DNA of 64,000 bases from Chitinophaga pinensis (lineage in GTDB: Bacteria > Bacteroidota > Bacteroidia > Chitinophagales > Chitinophagaceae), in the NCBI GenBank assembly GCA_945878115.1, contig CAMDVD010000011.1:1-64000 (forward strand), read 5' to 3'. Positions 17,095 through 26,400 of the stretch are shown one piece after another (within the stretch, counting starts at the first letter, position 1; each line of letters opens with the position of its first letter). Below the pieces are notes generated by a model. The model saw nothing but the letters and a program-made list of their open reading frames with translations. It searched no databases and was not told where the DNA came from. The position numbers were made by a program, and so were the translations under genes.

Positions 17095-17231
17095 TTTCTA
17101 CTTTTTACTAACTACTGACTACTTACGCCTTTTTACTTTCTACTTTTTACTAACTACTAAATACTTACGCCTTATGCCTTACGCCTTTTTACTTTCTTCT
17201 CACTACTGACTACTCAATACTAACTACTTTC
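17095..17231. repeat. Degenerate microsatellite-like stretch (TACTTTTTAC / TACGCCT words)
   Basis: Repeated words such as CTTTTTACTAACTACT and TTACGCCTTTTTAC, irregularly combined, run up to the 3' end of the sortilin-like gene. The inverse complement of the same vocabulary lies at 21355-21510. Confidence 0.75.
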
Positions 17232-17234
17232 CCC

Positions 17235-20200
17235 CTACAAACTCGGATCCAATTTCGACTTGTATTTTTCCATCACTTTTTTTAGCTTTTCTGCTTGTGC
17301 ATTATACTCTTCTGTGATGGCTTCTATGGCTTTTAATTGGGTATCGTTTGGCGTAGTTTCCATGCCACAAAAATTGCTGTACAATTGCGATAATTTTTCA
17401 CGAATTCTTTCTTCATCTGCGAAAATAGAAGTTTGTTTTGTTGCCATCAATTCAGCTCTAATTTTTTCCAAATCTGCGTTGAATGCTTTATTGGTAATAT
17501 CCGTTGTATCTTTTTTGGTGCGGGCTTGGTATTTAGAAATCGTATCGACAGAATTACTTAGTTTGGTATACAACTGTTGCAACTCCATGCTTTTATCATA
17601 TACTAATTTTCTGTTGGCTTCACTCAAGTCTGCATTTTTTGTATCATGTACACAATTCACTGTATTGGTAAATACTTGGTCTTTTACTTTGATGCGAATG
17701 GTGTACTTTCCTGGTAAAACCATTGGTGCTGTAAATCCTGCACCATCCATTTTGGTACTACCAGCAGCTACTTTAGGTGGTGTGCCACGCATGTTCCAAA
17801 ATACTTTATTGATTCCTTTGCGTTTAGTGCCTGGTATGGTTTGTAGCAATTTACCTGCTGCATCTAAAATTTCAATTTCTACTTTACCAGTGCTTAATCT
17901 TTCTTTCAAATAATAATCAATTGTAGGAATAGATGATGGATTGCCCGTTCCCCAGCCGCCCGAAATTTCCGTTCCGCCCCAACCAAATCGTCCATTATTG
18001 AGCACCATATCTGGCATTGGAAATACATACACATCTTTGTCCCAAATATCACTGGTCAAGTTACGCATGGCACGGATGTCATCTAATATCATAATACCTC
18101 TTCCATGTGTTGCTATAATTAAATCGTTGGTTTTTGGATTTATTTTTATATCTCTTACCAGCGCATACTCTGGAATATTATTTTTCATTCTAAACCAATT
18201 GTCGCCACCATCTAATGTGGCAAATAATCCCATTTCTGTACCAAGAAATAATAATTTTTTATTCACTACATCTTCGCAAATTTTATGAGCGAAACCTGTA
18301 AATTCTTTGCTTTGAATTCTTGTCCATGTTTTGCCCAAATCTGTACTCTTACCTAAGTAGGTTGCATGATCGCCATACATGTGATTTTCAAAAGTGGCAT
18401 ACACGGTATTCTTATCAAAATGAGATGGTTCTATGCTACTCACCCAAGCACCAGCAGCAATACCGCTTTTAGTAATATTGGCTGTTACATTATTCCAACT
18501 CGTACCGCCATTGTTAGAGTATTGCACATTACCATCATCCGTTCCAACCCAAATCAAATTTTCGTCCAAGGGACTTTCAGCTACGGTAAAAATAGTACAA
18601 TGATTTTCAGCGCTCGTATTATCCGCACTCAATCCACCACTATCTTCTTGCTTTTGTTTCTCTTTATTATCTGTTGTCAAGTCATTCGAAATTCTCTTCC
18701 ATGATCTGCCTTGATTTGTTGATTTATACAAATACTGTGCACCGACATACATATTTTTTGGATTCTTACTTCCGAGTACTATTGGTGTATTCCAATTCCA
18801 ACGAAGCTTCTCTTCCGTCTTGGTTTGCTTAGGTTGTATGTCTTCGCCTTTCATGGTCCTCATATCGATACGTCCCATATTTCCACCTTGATATTCTGCA
18901 TAGGCGGTCTTCCCATCTTCATCAGGTTGTGTCCAAAATCCATCACCACCATACAAGCGATTCCAACTACCATTATTCACGCCACCTGGTGCTGCACTTG
19001 GTGCTCTCCAACTACCATTGTCTTGCAAGCCACCATATACATTGTATGGGTCATGGTTATCAAATGACACATGATAAAATTGTCCAACTGGTAAACCATG
19101 ATTAAAAATCCAAGTCGCTCCTTTATCCAGACTGGTATAAATTCCACCATCGGTTCCAACATACATAATGTCGGTATTGTTCGGGTTAATCCATAATGCA
19201 TGCATGTCGCTATGCACCCAGCCACCATCACCACTCGCTCCAGAAAATGAATAGCCACCATCACTAGAATAAGAAAATTCAAAGGCTGGACGATAAACTC
19301 TTTTAGCGTCTTTCGGATCAAAAACAAGGGTACTAAAGTAAAATGGTCTTGCGCAAACATTCATGGTTGCGCTTTGGTTTTTCCACGTTTCGCCACCATC
19401 TTCCGAAATATACAAACCAGTATTTTTACTCTCTACAATGGCCAACATTTTTTTAGGATCACTCGGTGCTAATGCCATGGCAATTCGCCCAAACGGTTTC
19501 GCTGGAAGTCCATTACTTATTTCTTTCCATGTAGCTCCACCATCTATACTTTTAAAGAAACCGCTACTCTCTCCACCCGAATTAAAACTAAAAGGCAAAC
19601 GTCTAAACTGCCACATCGAAGCAAATAAAATATTCGGATTATTTGGATCAATGAGGATATCCGCGCAACCTGTTTTCTCATCTTTGTATAAAATTTTCTC
19701 CCATGAATTCCCCCCATCTGAAGACTTATATAATCCTCTATGTTTGCTATCGCTCCATAACGGGCCTGGTACTGCTACATAAAGTATATCTGGATTGGTA
19801 GGGTGAATAATAATTTTAGAAATATGTTCGGTACTATCTAAACCAATCATTTTCCAATTGTCGCCTGCATCTGTAGATTTGTATAAACCATTACCGATTG
19901 AAACAGAATTACGCATATTACTTTCTCCGGTTCCTACAAATACGATATTTGGATTTTTAGGATTCACTGCAATTGCACCAATAGATTGACAATATTTATC
20001 AAACATGGACTTATAGGAGGCACCAGCATTTGTCGATTTCCAAACACCGCCACCAGCAGTACCTACATACAATATTTTACTATCAGTGGGCACGCCTACT
20101 ATGGCGGAAATACGACCACTCATAGTGCCCGGTCCTAATTGTCGAGCTTCTAAAGTACCAAACATACCAGCATTAATTTGTTGCTGCGCATGCAATTGGA

Positions 20201-20240
20201 AGGCGCATAATAGGCAAAGGAATAGAAAACTATTTTTCAT
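17235..20240 (-). CDS. Secreted sortilin/VPS10-like beta-propeller protein (BNR/Asp-box repeats)
   Basis: 1001 residues. Signal peptide 1-18 (MKNSFLFLCLLCAFQLHAQ). Residues ~25-720 are a string of beta-propeller blades with Asp-box motifs (KSTDAGDNW, KSSDGGNSW, KSIDGGATW, SEDGGETW, KSTNQGRSW), resembling the sortilin N-terminal and xyloglucanase-type propellers. A Fn3-like region at ~770-880 (GKYTIRIKVKD) and a helical C-terminal region follow. There is no T9SS tail, so it is probably periplasmic or outer-membrane-associated. Relatives are annotated as glycosyl-hydrolase-like, but catalysis is unproven. The gene sits between two oppositely oriented repeat arrays. Confidence 0.88.
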   Translation of the reverse strand: MKNSFLFLCLLCAFQLHAQQQINAGMFGTLEARQLGPGTMSGRISAIVGVPTDSKILYVGTAGGGVWKSTNAGASYKSMFDKYCQSIGAIAVNPKNPNIVFVGTGESNMRNSVSIGNGLYKSTDAGDNWKMIGLDSTEHISKIIIHPTNPDILYVAVPGPLWSDSKHRGLYKSSDGGNSWEKILYKDEKTGCADILIDPNNPNILFASMWQFRRLPFSFNSGGESSGFFKSIDGGATWKEISNGLPAKPFGRIAMALAPSDPKKMLAIVESKNTGLYISEDGGETWKNQSATMNVCARPFYFSTLVFDPKDAKRVYRPAFEFSYSSDGGYSFSGASGDGGWVHSDMHALWINPNNTDIMYVGTDGGIYTSLDKGATWIFNHGLPVGQFYHVSFDNHDPYNVYGGLQDNGSWRAPSAAPGGVNNGSWNRLYGGDGFWTQPDEDGKTAYAEYQGGNMGRIDMRTMKGEDIQPKQTKTEEKLRWNWNTPIVLGSKNPKNMYVGAQYLYKSTNQGRSWKRISNDLTTDNKEKQKQEDSGGLSADNTSAENHCTIFTVAESPLDENLIWVGTDDGNVQYSNNGGTSWNNVTANITKSGIAAGAWVSSIEPSHFDKNTVYATFENHMYGDHATYLGKSTDLGKTWTRIQSKEFTGFAHKICEDVVNKKLLFLGTEMGLFATLDGGDNWFRMKNNIPEYALVRDIKINPKTNDLIIATHGRGIMILDDIRAMRNLTSDIWDKDVYVFPMPDMVLNNGRFGWGGTEISGGWGTGNPSSIPTIDYYLKERLSTGKVEIEILDAAGKLLQTIPGTKRKGINKVFWNMRGTPPKVAAGSTKMDGAGFTAPMVLPGKYTIRIKVKDQVFTNTVNCVHDTKNADLSEANRKLVYDKSMELQQLYTKLSNSVDTISKYQARTKKDTTDITNKAFNADLEKIRAELMATKQTSIFADEERIREKLSQLYSNFCGMETTPNDTQLKAIEAITEEYNAQAEKLKKVMEKYKSKLDPSL

Positions 20241-20349
20241 CTCTTCTGTATTTTATTGTTTTTGAATTTACTTAAACTATTTGGGATTTTACCCCTTATT
20301 TTCTAATGTCAACTGGCGATTTTGCTATACTAAATTTTCATAAAAATGT

Positions 20350-20432
20350 GGGCGGCACACACGCTTTTCGTTCCAATCTTTTTGCGGCTGCGCCGACAAA
20401 AAGGATTTCCACTGCAATCGTTGCCGCAATAC
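20350..20432 (+). repeat. Dispersed ~85-bp hairpin repeat, copy C
   Basis: Left arm GGGCGGCACACACGC; right arm CAATCGTTGCCGCAATAC. Inner stem AATCTTTTTG / CAAAAAGGATT capped by CGGCTGCGCCG, which can form its own small hairpin. The surrounding 20241-20543 holds no gene. Confidence 0.88.
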
Positions 20433-20491
20433 AGTCAACAAAGAAGCTTATTTTTCTCATTCATTTTTAGTATTACCAATCAAAAAAGTGT

Positions 20492-20522
20492 AAAAAAAAG
20501 GCTTGAACTTTTGCCAAACCTT
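20492..20522 (-). terminator. Terminator of the LolA-like gene
   Basis: On the minus strand, AAGGTTTG, a loop and CAAGCCTT (one T-G pair) are followed by TTTTTT, about 22 bases after the stop at 20544. Confidence 0.75.
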
Positions 20523-20543
20523 TCTTCCTATTTTTAATATTAT

Positions 20544-21248
20544 CTATTTCGTTTTAGGTACAAAAATCGACTCATCAATTGTCGAGTTGATGGTCACTTT
20601 TGTAATTTCAATTTCGCCATTATCGCCGCCCATACTCATTGGATACACTATACCTTCATCCAATTTTTTATAATTGCTAAATGTGCTACTGTTCTCAACT
20701 TCCTTACCATCTGCTTTTATTTTTGCTGATGATTTTAGGATATAATAATTTGTTGCGTCTAACCAGAAAGTTGTTTCCTGTCCGTCCTTATCTGTCAATT
20801 TCATTTTGAAACAATCGGTTCCTTCCAAATCATCTTTGCCGATATACTCTAATTTTTTGCCTTTATCTTGATAGCTTAAAAATTCATCAGCCACCAATAA
20901 TTGATCTTGCGACGATTTTAATTCATCCGCAGTCATGGGTTCAGGTTTTGTTTGTCCAGCAAATGGCATAAAATTCCAACCTTCTTTATTGGTAATGATA
21001 GAATATCCATCCATTCCCATCACGGAAATATCCATACGCATTGCTTTTTTATCTACCATAGTTCTAGTCACTTTTATTTCGGCACCTTGTGCTTTAATGT
21101 TAGCTTCCATCACTACAGATTTTACCTTCTTCCAATTTTCTGCACCACCAATAGCCGTGATATGTTTGGCAACTATTTCTTCGGCAGTTTGTGCAAATGC
21201 AGATAACATGCTACATGCAACTACAAGTGTTAAAATAATTTTTTTCAT
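20544..21248 (-). CDS. LolA-like periplasmic protein
   Basis: 234 residues. Signal peptide 1-19 (MKKIILTLVVACSMLSAFAQ). The rest is a single domain of the outer-membrane-lipoprotein-sorting-like fold found in many Bacteroidota: AEEIVAKHITAIGGAENWKKVKSVVMEA at the start, GWNFMPF, then TFWLDATNYYILKSSAKIKADGKEV and a KKLDEGIVYPMSM strand pair. These proteins may carry lipids or lipoproteins or sense the envelope; the role here is unknown. A TACTTTTA box lies upstream on the minus strand near 21265-21275. Confidence 0.82.
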   Translation of the reverse strand: MKKIILTLVVACSMLSAFAQTAEEIVAKHITAIGGAENWKKVKSVVMEANIKAQGAEIKVTRTMVDKKAMRMDISVMGMDGYSIITNKEGWNFMPFAGQTKPEPMTADELKSSQDQLLVADEFLSYQDKGKKLEYIGKDDLEGTDCFKMKLTDKDGQETTFWLDATNYYILKSSAKIKADGKEVENSSTFSNYKKLDEGIVYPMSMGGDNGEIEITKVTINSTIDESIFVPKTK

Positions 21249-21354
21249 GTTTCGTTTTTTTTATGAGGGTAAAAGTAAATATTTATTCTAAAAATTATGG
21301 AATTAATGATAAAAGGTAAAAAAGACAAAGTGAATAGTTAATAGGACATGTGTT

Positions 21355-21510
21355 GAGTAATTAGTAATTAGTAATTAGTAATTAGTAGTTAGTCGAAAGG
21401 CGTAAGGCAAAAGGCGAAAGGCGTAAGGCATAAGGCGTAAGGCAAAAGGCGTAAGGCAAAAGGCGTAAGGCGTAAGACATAAGGCGTAAGGCAAAAGGCG
21501 TAAGGTGTAT
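21355..21510. repeat. Degenerate microsatellite (AGTAATT then GGCGTAAGGCAAAA words)
   Basis: About five copies of AGTAATT/AGTAGTT are followed by roughly 15 irregular copies of GGCGTAA/GGCAAAA/GGCATAA. The vocabulary is the inverse complement of 17095-17231 and reappears at 36651-36740. Confidence 0.85.
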
Positions 21511-21601
21511 CTGTCTTTTAAATCTGGAATGAAATGCACATTTGTTTTCAAATCTGGAAGGGAATAAATATTAATAGGAATGTATTATTAACAAATTCAA
21601 A

Positions 21602-21971
21602 ATCCCGTAGGGATGAAATGACTATAGAACGAAACAATTAACGGTGATAAAATCCCGTAGGGATGAAATGATTATAGAAATGACATGATGATTCGTTAAT
21701 AAAATCCCGTAGGGATGACATGATTATAAAACGAAACAATTAACGGTGATAAAATCCCATAGAGATGACATGATTATAGGAACGATATGATGATTGGGTT
21801 TTCAAAATCCCGTATGGATGACATGATTATAAAACGAAACAATTAACGGCAATAAAATCCCGTAGGGATGAAATGATTATAGAAATGACATGATAATTGG
21901 GTTTTTAAAATCCCGAAGGGATGAAATATGAATGGGAATGCAATGATTATTGGTTTGAATCCCGAAGGGAT
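21602..21971 (+). repeat. Array of eight 50/53-bp units with palindromic core ATCCC-GTA-GGGAT
   Basis: Cores start at 21602, 21652, 21704, 21754 (degenerate), 21807, 21857, 21910 and 21959: spacings 50, 52, 50, 53, 50, 53, 49. Two alternating spacer types occur, one with AACGAAACAATTAACGG and one with AAATGACATGATGATT. The last units are degenerate (CCCGAAGGG). Between 21249 and 22324 I see no gene, only this array, the microsatellite and hairpin copy D. Confidence 0.9.
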
Positions 21972-22085
21972 TAAATGTGAATAGGAATGACATAATTATT
22001 GCGATGATATGAATATTTGCAGAAATCCGAGACGGTTTTGAAAACCTTCTTGGATTAATTATACGAAAAAGTTTCTTTGTTGTCT

Positions 22086-22167
22086 GTATTGCGGCAACGA
22101 TTGAGTGAAAATCCTTTTTGCTGGCTCTGCAGCAAAAAGATTGGAAGGAAAGCGTGTCCGCCGCCCA
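22086..22167 (-). repeat. Dispersed ~85-bp hairpin repeat, copy D
   Basis: GTATTGCGGCAACGATTG at the left and GCGTGTCCGCCGCCC at the right. Inner stem AATCCTTTTTGCTG / CAGCAAAAAGATT. Loop bases differ from other copies while the arms are kept. Confidence 0.88.
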
Positions 22168-22324
22168 AATAATTTTCAGACTATTTTTTAATCAACCACA
22201 CCCTTTTAGATTCGACATTTTTATTCATATTACAATAAAATATTCCGTCATTTTGTCCTAAAACAAATGCTTGGCAAAAAATTTGCCGATGCTTGTTTGC
22301 AAACTAAAAAAATACAAAATACCT

Positions 22325-22897
22325 ATGTCTAATACAGAAAACTTGCCTTTGCAAGAACAAGAACCTATACAAGAATCATCGATAGAAGAGAATATGGCAG
22401 ATACTGTCGCATCTTCTGACCAAACTGTCACAGAAACAGAACTAGAGAAAGCAGTACGCGAGGCAGCCGAATGGAAAGATAAATTCATGCGTCTTTTCGC
22501 CGAATTTGACAATTATAAAAAGCGTTCCTTTAAAGAAAAAATGGAAACGATTCAAACTGCTGGCAAAGAAATCATTTTGAGTATGCTCGAAGTCATTGAT
22601 GATAGTGAAAGAGCAGAGAAACAAATGGAAACTGCCACGGATATGCAAGCGGTGAAAGACGGGATGCAATTGGTGTTCAACAAATTAAAATCTACATTGA
22701 CGCACAAAGGCCTTCAATCCTTTGACAGCATAGGGCATGAATTTGATGTAGAAAAACATGAAGCTATAACAGAAATTCCAGCACCTACTCCCGATATGGA
22801 AGGAAAAGTAATAGACCAAGTGCAAAAAGGTTATTTACTCAACGACAAATTGATACGCCATGCTAAAGTGGTAGTGGGAAAAACTTCGAACGACTGA
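22325..22897 (+). CDS. grpE: GrpE nucleotide-exchange factor
   Basis: 190 residues from ATG 22325. An upstream in-frame start at 22271 would add 18 residues of unlike composition and is rejected. The acidic N-terminal tail (~1-45) is followed by a long coiled coil (TELEKAVREAAEWKDKFMRLFAEFDNYKKRSFKEK) and a C-terminal beta domain (GHEFDVEKHEAITEIPAP, KGYLLNDKLIRHAKVVVGK). GrpE releases ADP from DnaK. It is followed 104 bases later by dnaJ in the same orientation. Confidence 0.96.
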   Translation: MSNTENLPLQEQEPIQESSIEENMADTVASSDQTVTETELEKAVREAAEWKDKFMRLFAEFDNYKKRSFKEKMETIQTAGKEIILSMLEVIDDSERAEKQMETATDMQAVKDGMQLVFNKLKSTLTHKGLQSFDSIGHEFDVEKHEAITEIPAPTPDMEGKVIDQVQKGYLLNDKLIRHAKVVVGKTSND

Positions 22898-23001
22898 ACG
22901 AAAATATTTGGCAATAAATTTAAAACGCCGAATATCTTTCGAAAAAAATAAATACATCATCCTCTCCTAAACTACCTTTTAGGTGAACGAAAAAAAATAA
23001 A

Positions 23002-24162
23002 ATGAAAAGAGATTTCTATGAAATATTAGGGGTTAGCAAAAGTGCTTCCGCTGACGAAATAAAAAAAGCTTACCGTAAAACCGCTATGCAATATCATCCA
23101 GACAGAAACCCTGGTGATAAAGCTTCTGAAGAAAAATTTAAAGAAGCTGCCGAGGCTTATGAAGTACTAAGTGACGAAAGCAAAAAACAACGTTATGATC
23201 AATATGGTCATGCTGGTTTAGGCGGTGCTGCTGGCGGGGGTAATCATGGTGGATTTGGCGGCGGCGGTATGCGCATGGAAGATATTTTTGAAAACTTTGG
23301 CGATGTCTTTGGCGAAAGTTTTTTTGGTGGTCAACGCGGTGGCGGTGGCGGACAACGTAGAGGCGGTGGAGCCAGAGGTTCTAACCTGCGTGTCAAAGTA
23401 AAACTCAATTTTGAAGACATCATCAAAGGGGTTCACAAAACGATTAAAGTAAAAAAATATGTTCGCTGCGAAACCTGCACAGGTAGCGGCGCTAAAGATA
23501 AATCATCGGTAACAACTTGTGGCACTTGTAAAGGAAGTGGGCAAGTTCGCAAAACAACCAATACTTTTTTAGGACAAATGCAAACGGTTGGTACTTGTCC
23601 AACTTGTAATGGAGACGGCAATCAAATTACCAATAAATGTAATTCTTGCAAAGGCGAAGGCAGAGTGTATGGTGAAGAAACCATTCAAATAGATATTCCA
23701 GCTGGTGTCCAAGAAGGCATGCAACTAAGTGTAAGTGGTAAAGGTAATGTTGGCGAACGCAATGGTTATCCAGGCGATTTGTTGGTTGTAATTGAAGAAG
23801 AAAAACATGCGGAATTGATTCGAGAAGGATTGAATGTTTTGTATGAATTACATATTTCATTTCCGGATGCAGCCATTGGTAAAGAAGTAGAAATACCAAC
23901 CATAGGTGGCAAAGCAAAAATTAAAATACAACCAGGCACACATGCTGGAAAAATATTGCGATTGAAAGGAAAAGGATTTCCGAGTGTAAATAGTTATGAA
24001 AAAGGAGACCAACTCATCAATATCAATGTTTGGACACCACAGCATTTAACCGCAGATGAAAAAGCGATGTTAGATAAACTGAACGCTTCGCCTAATTTTA
24101 AACCTAATGCGTCTAAAAGCGATAAGAGTTTCTTTGACAAAATAAGAGAAGCGTTTAGTTAG
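23002..24162 (+). CDS. dnaJ: Chaperone protein DnaJ
   Basis: 386 residues. J domain 1-68 with HPD in YHPDRNPG. A Gly-rich linker ~72-125 contains Phe and Arg. The zinc region holds four CxxCxGxG repeats ([32 protein letters not shown]; ~152-220). C-terminal substrate-binding domains follow ([37 protein letters not shown]). It is a co-chaperone stimulating the DnaK ATPase. dnaK is not in the window. Confidence 0.97.
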   Translation: MKRDFYEILGVSKSASADEIKKAYRKTAMQYHPDRNPGDKASEEKFKEAAEAYEVLSDESKKQRYDQYGHAGLGGAAGGGNHGGFGGGGMRMEDIFENFGDVFGESFFGGQRGGGGGQRRGGGARGSNLRVKVKLNFEDIIKGVHKTIKVKKYVRCETCTGSGAKDKSSVTTCGTCKGSGQVRKTTNTFLGQMQTVGTCPTCNGDGNQITNKCNSCKGEGRVYGEETIQIDIPAGVQEGMQLSVSGKGNVGERNGYPGDLLVVIEEEKHAELIREGLNVLYELHISFPDAAIGKEVEIPTIGGKAKIKIQPGTHAGKILRLKGKGFPSVNSYEKGDQLININVWTPQHLTADEKAMLDKLNASPNFKPNASKSDKSFFDKIREAFS

Positions 24163-24507
24163 GGGTGTTTATGTAACCTTTGCTACTTGGCTGGCGCGAG
24201 GTTTGCAACCCGTGTCTATTATAAATATATTGTCTGAACTATGAAACTTCGTCAGCGCTCAGTAAGTTTTTTTTGGATTAAATGATTACTATGATTCTGC
24301 ATGTGGTTGTTCGAAAGGAAATTATTGATAGATATAAATTACGAGTACAAGAGCACAACAAATTAAACGGACTAAAATTGATTTTCGGGATTGCTTATTC
24401 CATGTAGCTTTGTCAAGTTTGCTGAAAGCAAAAGAATATTTCCTTTGAAGCGAAGACGAATCGAAGAACGAGTTCTTGGTTTAGTAATTACTGTTACGAA
24501 TCAATTA
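24163..24507. other. Intergenic region with a dispersed repeat and a hairpin remnant
   Basis: No gene is seen. GCGAGGTTTGCAACCCGTG near 24195-24215 contains a small GGTT-TGC-AACC hairpin of a kind common in Bacteroidota intergenic DNA. 24416-24470 is one copy of a 55-bp repeat described in its own entry. Confidence 0.6.
24416..24470 (+). repeat. 55-bp dispersed repeat, copy 1
   Basis: It begins AGTTTGCTGAAAGCAAAAGA and ends CGAAGAACG. The first 24 bases are identical to the reverse complement of 30134-30157, and the remainder is similar. Copy 1 has a degenerate terminal hairpin. Confidence 0.82.
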
Positions 24508-25602
24508 CTACTCCAAATTTTTCCACCAATGGGAAAATTTTTGTTCTTCTTTTAGATACACTGCTTCACCTATCATCGGCGTAAGAATATGTAAATTTTC
24601 TTTTTCATTATTTTCTGTGATGAATTGTAAAGGCTCATCCCACGCATGGTTGCCCAAAACAAATTTGGAAGAGTGCACTGGCAAAATCTTTTTGGCTAGC
24701 AATTCTTTAGCCGCTTGTAAAATTTCATTTGGCAACAAATGAATATATCGCCACTTGCGATCATACTGTCCATTTTCTAGAATGGCAATATCAAATGGTC
24801 CGAAGGATTTTCCGATGTCGGCAAAGTGCTTATCATAGCCGCTATCCCCACCAATAAATATTCGCATGCTTGGCGTTTGCAAAACATAAGACATCCACAA
24901 TGATTTATTTCTTCGTAAACCGCGACCAGAAAAATGCCTAGCACTTACGGTATGCACAATAACATGAGTGTCTAATTCTATCTTTTCATGCCAATCTTTT
25001 TCTATAATACTATTTGCATCATACCCCCAATGTTCTAGGTGTTGCCCTACACCAAGTCCACATATCACTTGTTTAATTTTAGGTTTCAATTTTTTAATCG
25101 TATCATAATCCAAATGATCCCAATGGTCGTGCGAAATAAAAAGATAATCGATAGTGGGCATGTCCTCCACACTGTAATTATTCGTTCCAGAAAATGCTTT
25201 TGTTCCAAATGGCAATGGCGTTGCCGCTCCACTAAATACTGGGTCTACCAATATTCGTTTCCCATCTACTTGCATAAAATAAGAGGAATGTCCGAACCAA
25301 ACTAATACATCCTTTGTGCTATCTAGATCTAATAAATTGGTTTTAATAGACGGGATAATAGTACTCGGATAGACTCTCACTTTCTTATCAAAAAAAAACT
25401 CCTTCAGCAATTCGTAATAACTTACACCTTCTGTCAAATCTGGTGTGTGATTGATATTCTTAAATGAATTATTCTTATAATTTGGCGATTGCTTCAATTT
25501 CTCCAATCGCTTTCCACTTGGTAATTTTCCAAATTTTTCTTGTTGTAAAAAGACAAATACGAGTAAAACAAAAAGGCATAGGATAATCAAAAACAAGTAC
25601 AT
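24508..25602 (-). CDS. Membrane-anchored metallo-beta-lactamase-fold hydrolase (NAPE-PLD/UlaG-like)
   Basis: 364 residues. An N-terminal membrane helix (3-19) is followed by a region of ~70 residues and an MBL domain. The metal motif is SHDHWDHLD (157-165: H158, H160, D162, H163). Later ligand regions are SARHFSGRG (His), GGDSGYDKHF (Asp) and PVHSSKFVLGNHAW (His). RHFSGRGL and the bulky N-terminal region match the NAPE-phospholipase-D-like branch. The substrate is unknown, perhaps a phospholipid or cyclic phosphodiester. It is third of a minus-strand run after SCO and DUF420. Confidence 0.88.
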   Translation of the reverse strand: MYLFLIILCLFVLLVFVFLQQEKFGKLPSGKRLEKLKQSPNYKNNSFKNINHTPDLTEGVSYYELLKEFFFDKKVRVYPSTIIPSIKTNLLDLDSTKDVLVWFGHSSYFMQVDGKRILVDPVFSGAATPLPFGTKAFSGTNNYSVEDMPTIDYLFISHDHWDHLDYDTIKKLKPKIKQVICGLGVGQHLEHWGYDANSIIEKDWHEKIELDTHVIVHTVSARHFSGRGLRRNKSLWMSYVLQTPSMRIFIGGDSGYDKHFADIGKSFGPFDIAILENGQYDRKWRYIHLLPNEILQAAKELLAKKILPVHSSKFVLGNHAWDEPLQFITENNEKENLHILTPMIGEAVYLKEEQKFSHWWKNLE

Positions 25603-25637
25603 GTATTTCTTATTAGAACGAACAATTTATTTTTTCC

Positions 25638-26210
25638 TTATCCAATATAATAGGGCGAAATCATCAGGTATACCACAACCCCAGTGATGGCAACATATAA
25701 CCAAATTGGGAAGGTATATCGAACCAGTTTTTTATGTTGTGGTATCTCACCAATCAAGGCGCGGTAAGCACTATATAACACAAATGGCATGACTATTCCT
25801 GCCAATGTAATATGTGTACTGATGATAAAATAGTATACATACCGTATCATTCCTACCGCTACTTTTTCATCATCACTTACTAGTCCATCATGATTCATAT
25901 CGCCATAATGGGTCTCACCTGTAAGCAGATGATGCGCTATATAAAACACCAAAAACAAAATGGACAATACCATGGCAGAGAGCATTGTTTTTTTATGTGC
26001 TGCAATATTTTTTTGCTTCACAAAAATCAACGCCACAATTAATAAAATGGACACTATGCTATTAACCGCAGCACTTAACATCGCAAAAATATGCGGGTTA
26101 AATCCGAGTTGCATCGGCAATGTCATTTTATCTAAAATAACAACGGCAGCAAATACAATTGCTGAAAATATCCAAATCAGGATGTGCGCTTTTTTATCAT
26201 TTTTTATCAT
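25638..26210 (-). CDS. DUF420 membrane protein (cytochrome oxidase assembly-related) with EF-hand-like loop
   Basis: 190 residues with five predicted membrane helices (about 9-27, 40-63, 76-96, 121-145, 165-185). Conserved His lie at membrane edges (FNPH, IAHH, STHITLAG), as in DUF420/CtaM-like proteins linked to heme-copper oxidase maturation. Between helices 3 and 4 is an EF-hand-like loop with D104, N106, D108 and E115 at loop positions 1, 3, 5 and 12. The SCO gene lies upstream in the same orientation, which supports an oxidase role. Confidence 0.88.
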   Translation of the reverse strand: MIKNDKKAHILIWIFSAIVFAAVVILDKMTLPMQLGFNPHIFAMLSAAVNSIVSILLIVALIFVKQKNIAAHKKTMLSAMVLSILFLVFYIAHHLLTGETHYGDMNHDGLVSDDEKVAVGMIRYVYYFIISTHITLAGIVMPFVLYSAYRALIGEIPQHKKLVRYTFPIWLYVAITGVVVYLMISPYYIG

Positions 26211-26274
26211 ACTGTTACTACTTTTTAATTTTTCTTTTGGCTTAATAAATTTTTGACGAAAAAATAATCTGGTT

Positions 26275-26313
26275 AGACCTCATCCCCATCCCTTCTCCTC
26301 GAAGAGAAGGGAG
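26275..26313 (+). repeat. 39-bp dispersed repeat with CTTCTCCTCGAAGAGAAG hairpin, copy 1
   Basis: AGACCTCATCCCCATCCC is followed by a self-complementary segment (CCCTTCTC / GAGAAGGG). An inverted, partly degenerate copy lies at 27442-27479 on the other side of the SCO gene. Confidence 0.75.
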
Positions 26314-26400
26314 CAACAAACTCCTGCTCATAAAGGTCTATATACGCCAAGTACTTTTCTACATAAAATATTGGTTTCATTTTATCATTCCATTTTTAGT

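Noticed and set aside
21602-21971. CRISPR-like array with palindromic repeat and ~37-40-bp spacers
   Set aside because: The spacers are themselves repeats of two types, the core is only 13 bp and no cas gene is near.
22258-22512. 84-residue minus ORF overlapping grpE
   Set aside because: Antisense shadow of the grpE coding frame.
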